Shown here: positions 44,332 through 56,714 of the stretch, one piece after another
Layout of the letters: each line of letters begins with the position of its first letter
How positions within the stretch are numbered: the first letter of the stretch is position 1
Assembly: GCA_026182355.1 (NCBI GenBank)
Contig: JAPFBL010000104.1
Coordinates: 799,501 to 863,500 of the forward strand
From: Hermatobates lingyangjiaoensis
Taxonomy: Eukaryota; Arthropoda; Insecta; Hemiptera; Hermatobatidae
Reading direction: 5' to 3'
DNA: 64,000 nucleotides
Notes under the pieces: model-generated
The model's database searches: none
What the model was told of the DNA's origin: nothing
What the model saw: only the letters and a program-made list of their open reading frames with translations
Translations under genes and position numbers: made by a program

Positions 44332-45158
44332 TACAAAAAATTCGACAAGTATAGCAGGTGATCTCTTAGTCTAGGGTAAACAAAGAGTTTTTATATCGTT
44401 ATTGCTCTTTCCCGTAATTGAAACTTCATGATTTTTTTTTACAAATTGCTAATTTTTTGTTCCATTTTTGGTCAAATTTTCATTATTTTTTAACGAGCCG
44501 TTTAGCGTCAAAAAAACATTTTCTGAAAACACAAATCGTACTGTAACGCACCTTTAGCGAATGTAATTTTGAAAAAAAATATCTCATTTCATTCTCCACA
44601 TAACGTTCTATTTTTAGGCATAGTTTCATTTTGATCCACCAAACAGTATGGCTTGTATCGCTCTCACAAGGTTTGAGATTGAACTATAAGTCAAAATTTT
44701 TACATTTTATTGAAAAAAAAATATTTCCTGTTGATTTAAAATTCTGAATATATTTTTCGTTTGTTCCATTTGTAACCTCAAAGATAATGTCAAAATCTCA
44801 AAACTCTAGGGTTATTAGTTTAGGAGAAATAAATGTTTAAAAAAAAACGGTTTTTGGCCAAAAAAGTGACTTTCCCATCATGCATAATTCTTCCCAAACA
44901 ATAGGGATCTTCTTCCCTATGAGGCCCATTTTTGTGTAAAATATCAACTTGATCCATCAAAGATTCTGGACCGTAGCGTGGTAAAAAGCAATGCTAACAC
45001 ACGCACCCACCCACCCACCCATCCACCCACACACACACAGACATCATCGTAAAAACGTCATAAAACGACTTCTGGGACCTCAAAACATGTAATTCCGTCA
45101 AAATCTCGAGATCGAATTTTTTCACGATCACTATACTTTACTTATAGTAAAGTAAAAA
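44332..45158 (+). repeat. Repeat Y, copy 3 (tandem)
   Basis: Head-to-tail with copy 2, with a shorter (ACCC)n tract at 45003-45038. It ends with the same palindrome at about 45130-45153. Confidence 0.85.
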
Positions 45159-46269
45159 TAATGATTTACATCAGTATTTAAGCTGATCTACTACAACCTT
45201 CATATGACTGTTTATATTGTACTGAAGTAGTTGCAATGAAGGATACATTCAATAATGGAGGATAAATTAAAGTGATCATTGAATTTAATATTGTACACTG
45301 ATGTTTGCATTTAATATGTACTACTTTATACATGCATTTATGATAATGATGGTGAAAAAAAAAACGATCAAACATTACCAAAGTAAGTCTGACACCCCAA
45401 CTAAACCCTCATAATATAGGTAAATGGTATTAAGAAGAAGTATCGCTGTTCAAATAAAGTTGGAAAGCACAATTGGAAACTACAAATAAAATGATCTCTA
45501 CTTTGTCAAGTAGAATTACATATTCCACTCAAGGGCATTATTTATCAAACAAACAAAAAAACGGGCAGTAAGAAGAGAAATATTTTAGAAGGGGTCGCAA
45601 CTTATCTAATGAGAGGAGTAAAAAAGTTAAACCTTTACAATTAAGTGATACACATCTTTGCAGTAGAAAATAAGAAATACTCGTTCCTTTTTTTCCGTAA
45701 AAAAGCGGTAAATTAATTCTGTTGTAATTTACTGGTTCAATTCTATAAAGTAACTTTTTATTCAAGTTAAATTTACCTGTTATCTTCTAACTTTATCTTG
45801 TTTTATGTGTGATGTTGTCTGAAAACTCTCCATAAGTACTTTTGTGTTGAACATACTAGACAACCGAGTGTAATGACTAATATCATCCGCACTTTTATGT
45901 ATCAATAGATTTATTGTATTTTTATTTATTTTTAATAACTGATACAGCTCTATGTATCTCATTAAAAAAAGTGTCGTTACATAGTTATCTGGGCACTTAT
46001 GGATACATTATCTCCAATAGTCCTGCCTTGTTTCCAGTAATCAATCATTAATAAATACATTTACTCGTTCGATTTTAATCCTAGAAAATGAAGTGGCAGA
46101 GAAAAAAACACCGTTAATCGTTTGTATTTGTAGGGAATAATATTTTAATTATATATTTGTCACCATATGAATTGTCTAGTCTCAATGTCTAATTGTTCTT
46201 TAGTTTTAAATAATAATTTTAAACGATTTTGTTTTATTTATATTTCTATTATATTTGTTTAACTTATAT
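45159..46269. other. No gene recognised
   Basis: AT-rich sequence. Small open frames (for example 45538-45765 and 45780-45962, minus strand) show no family. Confidence 0.4.
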
Positions 46270-46510
46270 TTTATTTATTTCTTCAGATATTTTTTATAAA
46301 ATAACTGAATTTGAATTTATTTTCAAAGTTTCTTTTTACTTATTTACTTTTGTTTGAATTATTTCATATTTTTTCTTGTTTTTTCTTTGTAAGTTGGCAA
46401 CACTGTTTGAATGCCTTCAGAATAAGAGTTCAGTTTTCGCTTGTCTTTGAAGCGGCTTACAGTCAGGTATATCATCTACCTGATGATGACGCAAGTTATT
46501 AAAGTTTGAA
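46270..46510 (+). mobile_element. Penelope-type 3' tail fragment, related to the GIY-YIG PLE
   Basis: AGTTGGCAACACTGTTTGAAT (46395 onward, shown here in 21 bases less one: GTTGGCAACACTGTTTGAAT) and the T-rich lead-in match the 3' region of the PLE at 32640-32780. CTGATGATGACGC at 46480 is followed by GTTTGAAAA, a weak hammerhead-like arrangement. No coding part remains. Confidence 0.55.
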
Positions 46511-46514
46511 AAAA

Positions 46515-48983
46515 AAACTGGCATAGATATAACAGCGAGAGCTTAAATGAATTGCTTCACTGTACGAGAAATCCAACAGACGGCAGTGCTGGTTTATATT
46601 TGCTTACATTTGTATTTTATATATTACTTTCTTTGAAATTATGAGAGATATGTATAATTAAAAAATTATTCCGCAGAAATACAAAGGATTAGCTATAAAT
46701 GTATTTCTTTCTTTTTTTTCTGTATAAAAGAGTATAAAAAAAAAGGATTAAGATAGAATGGGGAAAATGTGTGTGTGAATGATTCATGGAAGCAGGGCTG
46801 GACTATTGGAGATAATGTATACAGGGGCGCCCAGGGGACCAAGAGCTTAATGTAACGATGCCTTATTGAATCAGATACCTACATGCCCCCCGCCCCCATG
46901 GTCAATAATATATCACGCAGCCTCTTTATTTTCTACCTTTCCTTCGCAATATAACCAAGCCGAACCTCATTAACAAAAAACATCAAACTAATTATCTACA
47001 ATGCAACCTTCATGTTCAGTGACTAATATAAACAATACTTGTATAACATCAACAAGCAGTAAAAATGTACAACAACAAAACAGCAATAAAAAGTTTGATA
47101 AAGTTTACATTTTCTGTGAAAGCCAAAGAAGTATGAAAGACCTTTCCCTTTTTACTCAAAATAATGCTTTTTTATTGTCTCCCATGAAAGAAATAGTCAC
47201 TCAGGCATTAGATAAAAATTATGGTCCATTTGTTATTTAGCATCAATTTAGTTATAGGTGGAATGGAATTAGTGCTATATTTTTCACACTGTTCTATAAT
47301 CTGCCTCATTCAGTTTTTTAGAGTCTTGTTTGTTTATTTCAGTAAAAGATTATTGCTATTAGTTTATTTTGTAATCTATTTGAGAATGCTAGATAAACCA
47401 ATGTTATCTTCAATATATGATAATTCACAAAGTTGTGTTTGTACATCTATTTTATCATTAACAGGTGTTATGTTCCGTCATCAATATTTTTAAAACTCAT
47501 TCATTTTGCCCACATCTTTCATAAAACATTCGTTTTATAAAGTAGTAAATAAATAAGTAAAAAAAGAATCACTATTTTATGTGCTTTTTTTTCATTGAAA
47601 AACAAACGAAACAACATACATATAAATAAACCAAACCAAAAAATATACTACAGAGGAAAAATTTCAGTCCTACATCTTGAATGTATTTAAATCGTTTGCT
47701 TATTGTTAAATCGCTTTTTATTGAGAATACAAATAATAATAATTATAATATAATTATGTAATAAAAAATAAATAAATAAAAAAGTGTATTAGATATTAAG
47801 AAATAAGAATAACATGGAAACTAAATGCAAAGGTAATGAACTAATTAATTAAGTGAAGCATTATCTCCTTAGATTAAGACCAGGTGCACTACGCACCTTG
47901 GCTGCTCTGGCTAAGAGAATTTATTAAGGTGTTTCCCTTCCTAGATTCTTATATTGTATAAAATCTTTATTTATCGTAATTTACTGTCTTTGATGATTCA
48001 TTTTCTGATTTTAGATCTAGAAATTTTCTAAGGAGTAAAATGTTACTGTTGCTAGTACCACAGAAGCTGAAAGTAATAATTCAGTATTTAACTGAACAAA
48101 AAGTATTCAGTTAAATATTATTTTGTATATATTATATATTTATATAATGTATACATTTCTGTTTATATATTTATTTATTCATTTTCTAATAAATATATAA
48201 AATTCAAAATTTGAAAAAATTCAAAATATATATTTTCACGACATAAGAAGTTTCACACATTCGAAGAGCTGCCCCTGTTCTGATGCGTTACGTCATACAG
48301 AAATAACCTTAAAAACATTAACTATTTAAGCAAAGTTAAATATATGTTTTAATTCTACAAGGATAGTCTTAAATAACATTCATTTTGCATAGATAAATTA
48401 AAAGACAGGATTGTCATTGCGTAATGCATTTGGTAGCTGGAGTCCTTAGTAAAGTGAGACAGAGTGAGAGTTAATGCACGAGTGTGGTCGGATTAGACTT
48501 CAAATGTGCGCCGGCTGGTCTTACTTGGCCAGATGCAACCTACACCGATTCATAGATATTGATCCAGTTTTAGCTACCGATAGCGCAGTATCGACTTAAT
48601 GATGAGGATGAAAATACAGAGAAGTTGAAAAAACAAACAATAAGCCCGTTTAAGATGGGCTGAAAAAAACTAATTTCACGGATAATTTCTATCAGTGTAC
48701 AGATACACATGTTTTATAATTTTGTATGTTAAACATTGTGAGTTTAATTTGAAGGTAAACTTCTTTTTATAAATCAAACTATAAAATGGAAACAAACATA
48801 TTTCATATAAATAGATAGAACTACCTTTGAATTATTGTTTACACTCACAATTTTGTAAATTTAGACGCACAATATTGAAAATAATACCGAACTTAGCTGA
48901 TACATCTTTCTTAACAAGCTTTTAATTTTCCTCAATAACTCTCTCGTTACTTCGTCTAAACAGTATTAATATATAATTTTCTA
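46515..48983. other. No gene recognised with confidence
   Basis: AT-rich sequence; one open frame (47001-47240) is listed separately. A GC-richer patch at 48470-48600 has no recognised content. Confidence 0.4.
47001..47240 (+). CDS. Possible 79-residue ORF or exon, unrecognised
   Basis: MQPSCSVTNINNTCITSTSS begins at 47001 with a polar, Ser/Thr/Asn-rich N-terminus, then KKFDKVYIFCESQRSMKDLS and LLSPMKEIVTQALDKNYGPF before the stop. It has a mixed, protein-like composition, unlike most open frames here, which are rich in Ile, Tyr and Lys. No domain, signal peptide or membrane segment is recognised, and no clear splice sites were found. It may be chance. Confidence 0.2.
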   Translation: MQPSCSVTNINNTCITSTSSKNVQQQNSNKKFDKVYIFCESQRSMKDLSLFTQNNAFLLSPMKEIVTQALDKNYGPFVI

Positions 48984-49025
48984 TAGTCGACATGTTTCAA
49001 ATAGTCAACATTCATCTTCAGGACA
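48984..49025 (-). mobile_element. Penelope-type tail scrap (family E) with hammerhead-like core
   Basis: On the minus strand: CCTGAAGATGAATGTTGACT then ATTTGAAACATGTCGAC. The order CTGAAGA ... GAAACATGTCGAC is the common PLE-tail pattern. Stem II is not clear. The flanks are not recognised. Confidence 0.4.
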
Positions 49026-49515
49026 GAAATACATCTTAAGAACTTTTTTTCTGTTTATATAAGCATAGTAAAGACAGTGGGCGTTGTTTGTCTTAAATTC
49101 ATACTAAACGTTTCTTAATTCTGCGAGTTGAGTGGCCTCGCAGTTCGAGTGACCGCAGTCTCAGTTTATTCTTGATATGATTGAAATGGTTTTAAAATTT
49201 TCATTCTATTTTTGGTCAAGATATTTAAATAAGGATTTCCATTTTTGAATTATTAATGCTTTTAAAATTTTCAATTTGTGGTGGTTACTTTTTTGTTCAA
49301 TTATTTTTTTTGTACTTGCTACTAGTTTTTTGCGGGTTACTCTCGTGTTTTTTATCTCTTATATATGCCTTTATGAGTACTCCTGCCATTATGTGATATT
49401 AAAGAAATTAAATTGCAAAGGAATGAATGAAACGACTAGAAAAGAGCAATTTGAATAAAAGGAATTGATTTAAACAATTACTATTCCTAACTTACATTTA
49501 CTATCAACATTTCTT

Positions 49516-49640
49516 GAGTTGGGTTTTTCACTCGGACGAAGACCGCTTGTTATGGTTGAAAGATCTTAGTCTTCTTTTCCCATTTCATATTATGGTTTGA
49601 TCATTGATTGCTATTTCACGTGTTTATGTGAAATCTTTTT
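49516..49640 (+). mobile_element. Penelope-type tail (family C), single copy
   Basis: Reads GAGTTGGGTTTTTCACTCGG, GACGAAGACCGCTTGTTATG, GTTGAAAGATCTTAGTC, then TGGTTTGATCATTGATTG and TTTCACGTGTTTATGTGAAA (a terminal hairpin). It is a complete tail in one orientation, without the (TA)n flank seen in most others. Confidence 0.7.
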
Positions 49641-52029
49641 ACTTTTACTAATTGCAACAACATAACATAATGTAAATTACAGTTTTTAGAACAAACATTA
49701 ATATAAACCTGATTAGTAAAAACACTTGCACACTGAGACTGGTGAACGTAGAAATATTCACTAAACGTTAAACACCAGTTTTACTGCTTTTAAAGACCTT
49801 GAAGTCTTAGATGACATCATAGAAACTAGTTGCAAGAACGATTATAGAAAATCAAATTTGTAATAAACACTGTTTTTTTTTTAAAAAAAAAACTTGCAAT
49901 TTTTATTTGATTGTAAAATATTCTAATCAGAATGGTCACTAATTTATTTTATCATTTATTGATTATAATTTTATTTCAAGATTTATAGATAGAGTCATTT
50001 AAAAATTTCTACACACAGAGATCTTTGAGATGTCATTAATGAAAATATTGTTATTTACTAATAGCATACACACAGACAGAAAAGGTGGTATAAATATGTA
50101 TAACATAAACTAAACTGTGACACATAGAAAGAAACAAAACAATAGGGACTCACTTTTCAATATGTTGACAGTTATGACTAAGGTCCTCAGGAGAAGAAGT
50201 GAATTGACGGGAGACGACAGTTAACATGTATGTTCACTTTTGTAGTAACGCAGTAACGTATGGCGCAACATGTTCGCACTGATGACGACAGTCGAATAGA
50301 AAGGGTAAAGCTACTTCAAGAATAAGCTACACACTTTGGTACTCATTTCATCACGCTTTACTATATCACGGTATAGGTTTGGATTGTTTGTGACAAAATA
50401 GTGTGTAACAACACACTTTCGAACTGATGACCATGTACTATATTATCTCTGTACACTATGCATTAAAGAAATACCGTCATGTGTCTCAAAACAGCGACTA
50501 GAAGACTTAACGACAGAATGATTAAAAGTCCAATGACATAATAGTTGTAAAGGTGTTTTTTTAGTTTTTTATTAAGCATTAATCTATCCTCTGTAAGCAT
50601 AATTGACCCAATAGTTGCCGAGTTGATTAGTGCGTGTAGTTGAAAGGTACAATTTTGGTTGTTTAAGCAAACGGTGAAGACCGACTGTAGTTGTGCATTT
50701 GAAGAGAAGGTCAAACGGAGGGCTATCACAACATTGTGGTATGAGTATACCCGGCCTCTCGGGCAGTAATGCGATTATACGCTTCCTACTCGGTCAATAC
50801 CTCCTCCTCATATCGTAAGCATAGACATTGAACGTACAACATGCTCCTCTTTCAGTAATAATATCAAGTTTTTTAGAATAGCAAAGTAAGATATTTGTTT
50901 ATTTAAACAAATTACTGTTGAACAGTGTGCTCAAATTATCAAATAATCACTGATACAGATAATAATAATATAATTATATAATTGTGTAGAAATTACTAAT
51001 ATCTAGAAATTACTAATAAGTGTAGAAATTACACTTTTATATAAATAACACAATTTTAAAATGAAAACGAGATATAAAGATTAACATTGCAACAAGAAAT
51101 TAAAAAATGAAAATAAGATTATTTGACAAAATATCTAGTTTTATCAAAGTTCAAACAGTACTCTAATAAAGAACAGTTATTTCAGTGCTAATTATCTTAA
51201 TCCCATTGTTGGGTTTCCTACATTGATTTAGAAAACCACATATATAATTAAAAATCAAGAAACAGTCCGTCAGGATAACATACCACACATGTATGTTATC
51301 TCTGCGATTAGATGAAAAAAAACACCAAGAACCGACAAAACTCACAATAGGCACTGTCAAAATCTGTCTGTCCGCTGAATGATGTATGGCTTGTTTTTGG
51401 ATATTGTAAGATGCTCTGGGATTTGTTCTCAGATGTCACACATTTTTTGTAACAGATTGTAACTACTTTCTGTTCACATATAACGACAATATTTTTGTCC
51501 CGTAAATGCTGTGGGTATGTTTATTTGATACTGCTACTGAAGAACTTAGAATCATCTAGATTCTAGGTCATGGGAATGATGTATGTAGAATTGAGTACAT
51601 CACGGTTTTCTATTTGACAATAATATTAATTCACCCAACATCTCAAGTAACTAGTTATCCAGAACAATTTACAAAGAAAATCAAAACTACAACAAACTAA
51701 TTTAGAACCAGTCGTGCTTGATTTTTCATTAGCTCTCAATATTCTCAAATTAATCTAACTTTACTTTATGTGTACAATTTAATATACATCAAACATTTAA
51801 CATGTTTCACTGTTCACCACTTATCATCAAGAGGAAAATAATTTATATTCATGTAAGTAGCTTTAAATGACATAGATTTGATAAAAGCTGTTTTGTTTCC
51901 ACGGCTTTATACTTGAACATTTATATTGGCCTTACACTTTGGTAATATCGGGGCTTTAGTCTGTAGTTAAATCCTTTTATTCAATTATTTGCATTGGCAG
52001 TCAGTATTCTCTCATTAATATGGCATTAT
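49641..52029. other. No gene recognised; one PLE scrap
   Basis: AT-rich sequence. At 51800-51832, minus strand, CTTGATGATAAGTGGTGAAC then AGTGAAACATGTTAAA looks like another PLE tail with a decayed hammerhead-like core. A small repeat (TAGAAATTAC, three times) lies at 50988-51031. Confidence 0.4.
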
Positions 52030-52039
52030 GTATACATGT

Positions 52040-52260
52040 GATGTGGAAGTTTTAGAGAAAGTCGGACAAATAAACTATTGTTAGTTTTTATTAAACTATA
52101 CAATTGATTAATAGTCCTTTCCTTAATTTACAATGAAAACACTAACTATGATACACTGTCCATTCACAAGTGATGTCAAGACAACCAGCTGTGCAATCAC
52201 AGGTCAGCCAACCAGACAGTCCTTAGAGCAAAAGATTCAAATTTACATCTTCCTCCCCCG
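52040..52260 (-). repeat. Polypurine tract and probable 3' LTR
   Basis: On the minus strand CGGGGGAGGAAGA (52248-52260) is a polypurine tract, directly followed by TGTAAATTTGAATC, a plausible LTR start (TG). The integrase stop (52223) lies inside it. TTTAATAAAAACT near 52100 could be the polyadenylation signal. The LTR end (...CA near 52040) is a guess, since no second LTR exists here to compare. Confidence 0.5.
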
Positions 52261-53569
52261 ATGACTCTTTTTCTTCAGATAAAGAGTAAGGCACCAACTT
52301 GCTTGTATGAAACAAATTTGCTTCTTTGCGTTTCTTTCTGCACCTAACTTCATAAATAGATTTGGACACCCTCTGCGTAATTCTGAATGGACCACTTCGT
52401 ACTTCATCTAATTTATTGCGGTTTAATTTATTTCCGTTTGAAATATATACTAAATCACCTTCTTTAAACTCCTGATCTTTCCTATTGTGGTCCACCCTTA
52501 CTTTATTTTTATGAAAGTTCTTCTTCGAGTTTATTAATGCCTGTGTCCTTGCCTCATTTATGTCCTGGCTTGTAGATTGTAATGATACAGGTACAATTTC
52601 AGATCTTTGTCCAAAGAGTAGGAAGGCTGGTGAAAATTTTGTTGATGCATGAATGGTGTTATTATATTCTTCCACACATAATTTAGCAATAATTGTCCAA
52701 GGTCGGTTCTGATATTTGTTTTCATTTATTTTACAGCGGACTCTATTCACGAGCGTTTGGTTCAGACGCTCGTTTAAGCCATTCGACTGAGGGTTATCAA
52801 CTGCTGTAAAAATCAATTGGATATTTTTGTGTTTTATATATTGTTTAAATTTTGAAGAAGTCAATCCGCTATATTGGTCAACCATTAACATTTTAACATT
52901 ATTATTTTTAACAAGAGGCTCTATCAACTTTATAAATCATATGCAGTTTGTGTACTTGATGTTCTAATCCACGCATAGCGGGTGAAATGATCCACAAGTA
53001 GATGCATATATCTCTTGGGTGATCGGTTGCCACCAAAACCTCCGATGGTGTCTATAGACATTATTTTATAAGGATATGTTGCGGGACCTAATTTTGATAA
53101 TAGTCCCAATCGCCCGTGAAGATCTTGTTTATTTTTTTATACAAACTTCACATTCTCTGCAAAACTTTTGAATTTGTTTGTCCATATCTTTAAAATAGAA
53201 AAGTGGTCTTAATTTTTCAGCTATTTTATTACTACCTATATGACCATAATATTGATGAACTTTAAGAATTAATTTTAAGCCAAATGTGGTTGATACATAT
53301 ATTCTCTTCCGATTGCGTACAAATTTATAGTTAATATCTCCTTCTTTCAAAATGTGTTTTTCTTTTGATATTTCTTGTTTTATGGTTTTCTGATCATTTC
53401 TGATTTCTTCCAGCTCAATCATATTAACTATCTTCAAACAGTTTTCACTGCTTTTAAAACATTCAAGGACTGGGTTTCTAGATAAAGAGTCGGCTTCTAT
53501 ATTCTCTTTTCCTTCCTTGTAAACTATTTTAAAGTTAAATTGAGATAGATATAAAATCATATCTCCCAA
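52223..53569 (-). pseudogene. gypsy integrase (zinc finger, catalytic core, C-terminal)
   Basis: From 53569: SLSRNPVLE ends RNase H; then VHQYYGHIGSNKIAEKL and FCRECEVCIKK form the HHCC zinc finger. The next segment (about 52950-53130, another frame) has SIDTIGGFGG with the first catalytic Asp and LLVDHFTRYAW, then a stop. The frame from 52927 starts inside the core: VDQYSGLTSSKF (second Asp) and NGLNERLNQTL (Glu), 35 residues apart, giving D,D35E. The tail has FKEGDLVYIS and VRSGPFRITQRV, the usual C-terminal domain, and a stop at 52223. Catalytic residues are present but the frame is broken. Confidence 0.85.
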
Positions 53570-54667
53570 TGCTTCATCTGTTCTGGATTTTTGAACACAA
53601 ATTAATTAAGGGTTTATGATCAGACATTACTGTAAATGACTTTCCAATCAAATAATATTGCCAATATAAAATTGCTTCCTTTATTGCTAAGCATTCCAGA
53701 AACATGATCTCCTTTTTTGTTTGAGACGCAGTGAGTTTCTTGAAAAATATCCAACTGGATGTAATATGCCGTCTTCTTGTTTTTGTTTTAGAACTGCACC
53801 AACGCCTAAACGACTTGCATCTACTTCTATCACAATATCCTTATCTTTGTCGAAAATGGCCAGAATCGGATTCGAGCATAAATACCTTTTTATGTCTTCA
53901 AAACAATTTTCACACTCTTTTGTCCATTTAAACTTCAAATCTTTTTTTAATAAACCGTGTAAAGGAGCTAATTTCTGTGTACAATGTTCTATAAATTTAT
54001 GATAAAAATTAATTTTACCTAATAATTGACGAACCATTTTTTTGTTCGTAGGGCGTTGAAATTTTTTTATAGCCGCTAGATTATCATTAATTGGACTTAC
54101 TGTACCATTTGCTATAACGTGGCCTAAAAACTGCACGGAATGTTTAGCGAATGCACATTTTTTTAACTTCAATTTAAAACCTTCCTTTATAATCGCATCC
54201 AGAAATAATTTTATGTGACTCAGATGTTCTTCGAATGTTTTTGAAGCAATCAAGATATCGTCGATATAATTTACGCAATACTGCTCCATATTATATCTTC
54301 TTATAACGTTTGCCAAAATTCTTTGGAAAATAGCTGGCGCATTTTTGAAACCAAATGGCAGCACGTTCCATTGCCAATGCCCCCTTTGAGTGATGAATGC
54401 AGTTTTTTTCTTATCTTTCATTCTTATTGGTATGGACCAAAATGCAGAGTTAATATCCAGCACCGTGAACCATTTACAACTACCCACATTCACTATCAAA
54501 TCCTCAATCCTGGGGAATGGTTGTGCTTCGGGAACAACTATTTTATTAAGTTCCCTAAAATCCACACAAAGACGAGTTCTTCTACCATCTTCCTTTTTGA
54601 AAGCCAATGTTACTGGCGAAGCAAAAGGGGAATCCGACTCTTCTATAAGTCCTGCTTCTATAAGCAT
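53570..54667 (-). pseudogene. pol: gypsy reverse transcriptase and RNase H
   Basis: The frame opens MLIEAGLIEESDSPFASPVT at 54667 (truncated start). It shows RLCVDFRELNK, FTVLDINSAFW, VLPFGFKNAPAIFQRI, the catalytic YVNYIDDILIAS, FLGHVIANG and LLGKINFYHKFI, then RNase H with IEVDASRLGVGAVLKQ. At about 53700 the frame shifts; the next part (LECLAIKEAILYW and VMSDHKPLINL) is out of frame, and a second shift near 53575 leads to DEALGDMILYLSQF. RT catalytic and RNase H acidic residues are kept, so damage is mainly by small indels. Confidence 0.9.
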
Positions 54668-54889
54668 ACGTTATACATGCTTGTTAGTACTCAAGAAAAT
54701 AACATACATCCATTATTAGTGTCCTCGAGACTAAGCTGTACTCATAACAAGATACGAGTTTTTTCCAGAGTCCCCATTATCCCATTTATATTCATACACC
54801 AGATTACTTTCCTTCAGAAAAGAGCTCTTGTTTTAATGATTATTTTTCACAGATACACTGCTAATTATTTGCATAATCACTAATTAGAT

Positions 54890-55075
54890 TTACTTTATAA
54901 TTGCTGTATTTCTAATGGACGACTGTTCAAGATAAAAACTTGTGAATAAGGAATCAACATCCAACAATGATACTTTATGTTGACATCCTTCAGGTTTCAT
55001 TTCTCTTATATTGTCTACAAATCGTCTGTTATTTAAATCAGTAATTTTAATCGTTATTATTAAAAAACAAGTCAT
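54890..55075 (-). pseudogene. Penelope-like RT fragment (probable)
   Basis: The frame contains RRFVDNIREMKPEGC then HKVSLLDVDSLFTSF. This resembles the PLE RT block in which (V)S.DV.SLFT carries the first catalytic Asp. Only about 45 residues are recognisable; neighbours on both sides are not. It could be a remnant of another PLE family, independent of the adjacent gypsy. Confidence 0.5.
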
Positions 55076-55079
55076 TAAT

Positions 55080-56714
55080 CAATTAACAATGGTTACTTTA
55101 ATAATTTCTTTTGAAATAATTCAAAAAGAATACATACAGTTCATACAAAACAGTCAAAGGATAAGAAGTAGTTCTGGAAGAACACAGAATTATACTACAA
55201 AAACTAATACAACGAATAACACAAATTTAGAAGAAAGGATATTGAAAACTAGAAACCAAATCAGTATAAATACAAAACCAGCAATGATGATGTTACTCTA
55301 ATTACTTACCATAAAGGCCTCCTTAGAATAAAATGCCTATGAACGTTTATTGCATAAAGGACAAAAGTAAAATAAAAATATTCTTGTACAAACCAGTGAC
55401 AATATTTTAAAAATATTCCAATCTAATGAAGATCAACAAAAACCTTGTCTGTTAAACACTGAAATCACTTTCCACTTACCTATCTGTGTGTTGACTATAG
55501 GAATGTATTACATTGTTCTGCCAAAACAACGAGATTTTCATCTAGTAAGATTGAAAAGCTAATGGAGAAACAAGTATAAGCCAAATACTAATTACTACTC
55601 ATACTAATTATAATAATTATTACTATAATCTACTCTATAATAATGCATGTTTTACAAAAATATTCAAAGAAACTTTAAAAATATTAAATGTTTTGACTCA
55701 ACAGCTAATGAAGAAACATTTATTAAAGAATATGGGAAGAAACATCAGAGTATAGGAACTTGAAGCAATATAAAAATTAATGATACATCTAAATTCACAT
55801 CTCAAAAACACCTGGTTTATGTTACTGTACTTAAATAAGAGTTTGCTAATTTATTACATCACATAAAACAAAGAGGTTTTACAAAAAGGGTATCTTAACA
55901 ATGCTAAAATAAAACAAAAAGAGAAGATCGTTTCATATCAAATTATTCAAAACTTAATACCTTATTAAAAGATAATATACCTATACTACCACTGTACCAC
56001 TGAAACTAACAGAAATTATATTCACAATATGATTAAGAATTAAGATAACTAATAAAGTAGTTAGAAATTATTATCATTTGGTTAAAATGACATTTGAACT
56101 GAAATTTGGACATAGAAACAAAAATGGAATTAAAGGTTTTATACAACTAAAATTAAAACTGGAACAAGAAAAATCATTATTCCAAACCTGACTTTCCAAA
56201 ATCAACCAAAGCCAAAACCAATAAAACAACGACCAACAAAAACTTATTTCATTAATAGCAAAGGAGTTTAAGTAGGATGTGAAAAAACTAAAAAAAAAAA
56301 TCGAGATATATAAGAGGAGCCGATAGGTCGAACTCATTGGTAGTCATGGAGAGATTTGATTACAATCAGATATTAGGAGACAATAAATAGCCAGAATAAA
56401 TAAGAAAATACGAAAATCGGCTGTATTTCACTTGGCTATTCAACTGAATAAAATAGCATCTTTTACTAAAACAACTAGTTTCGTCAGAGTCATACTTTGA
56501 TTGAAAAATACTAGTTATTCAATAAGATGATCTTAATCTCATTTCAAGATTTCTAATGTCACCTAGACGTAGATTTCCGTTTGACTTGTTTATATTGAAA
56601 GAAACTTATGTATATTGTTATGCTTAAAATTGTTATGCTTAAAATTGTTATGCTATATAATCTAATTTTATATTTAAAAAAACATAAGGAAAATACTCTT
56701 TTTCTTTCTTTATC
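55080..56714. other. No gene recognised
   Basis: AT-rich sequence. A three-fold AAAATTGTTATGCTT repeat lies near 56615-56655. Open frames at 55011-55301 (plus) and 56074-56337 (minus) show no family. Confidence 0.4.

Larger units (their letters stand above)
52030..54668 (-). mobile_element. Ty3/gypsy LTR retrotransposon, 5'-truncated
   Basis: On the minus strand: RT, RNase H, integrase, a polypurine tract and the start of a 3' LTR, in the normal gypsy order. It begins inside pol at 54668, so gag, protease and the 5' LTR are missing; there is no env. It is related to the element at 6.0-8.3 kb. Frameshifts near 53690 and 53570 and a break near 52930-53130 disable it. Confidence 0.9.

Noticed and set aside
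54323..54883. 186-residue plus-strand ORF
   Set aside because: It is antisense to the gypsy RT for most of its length and has no features of its own.
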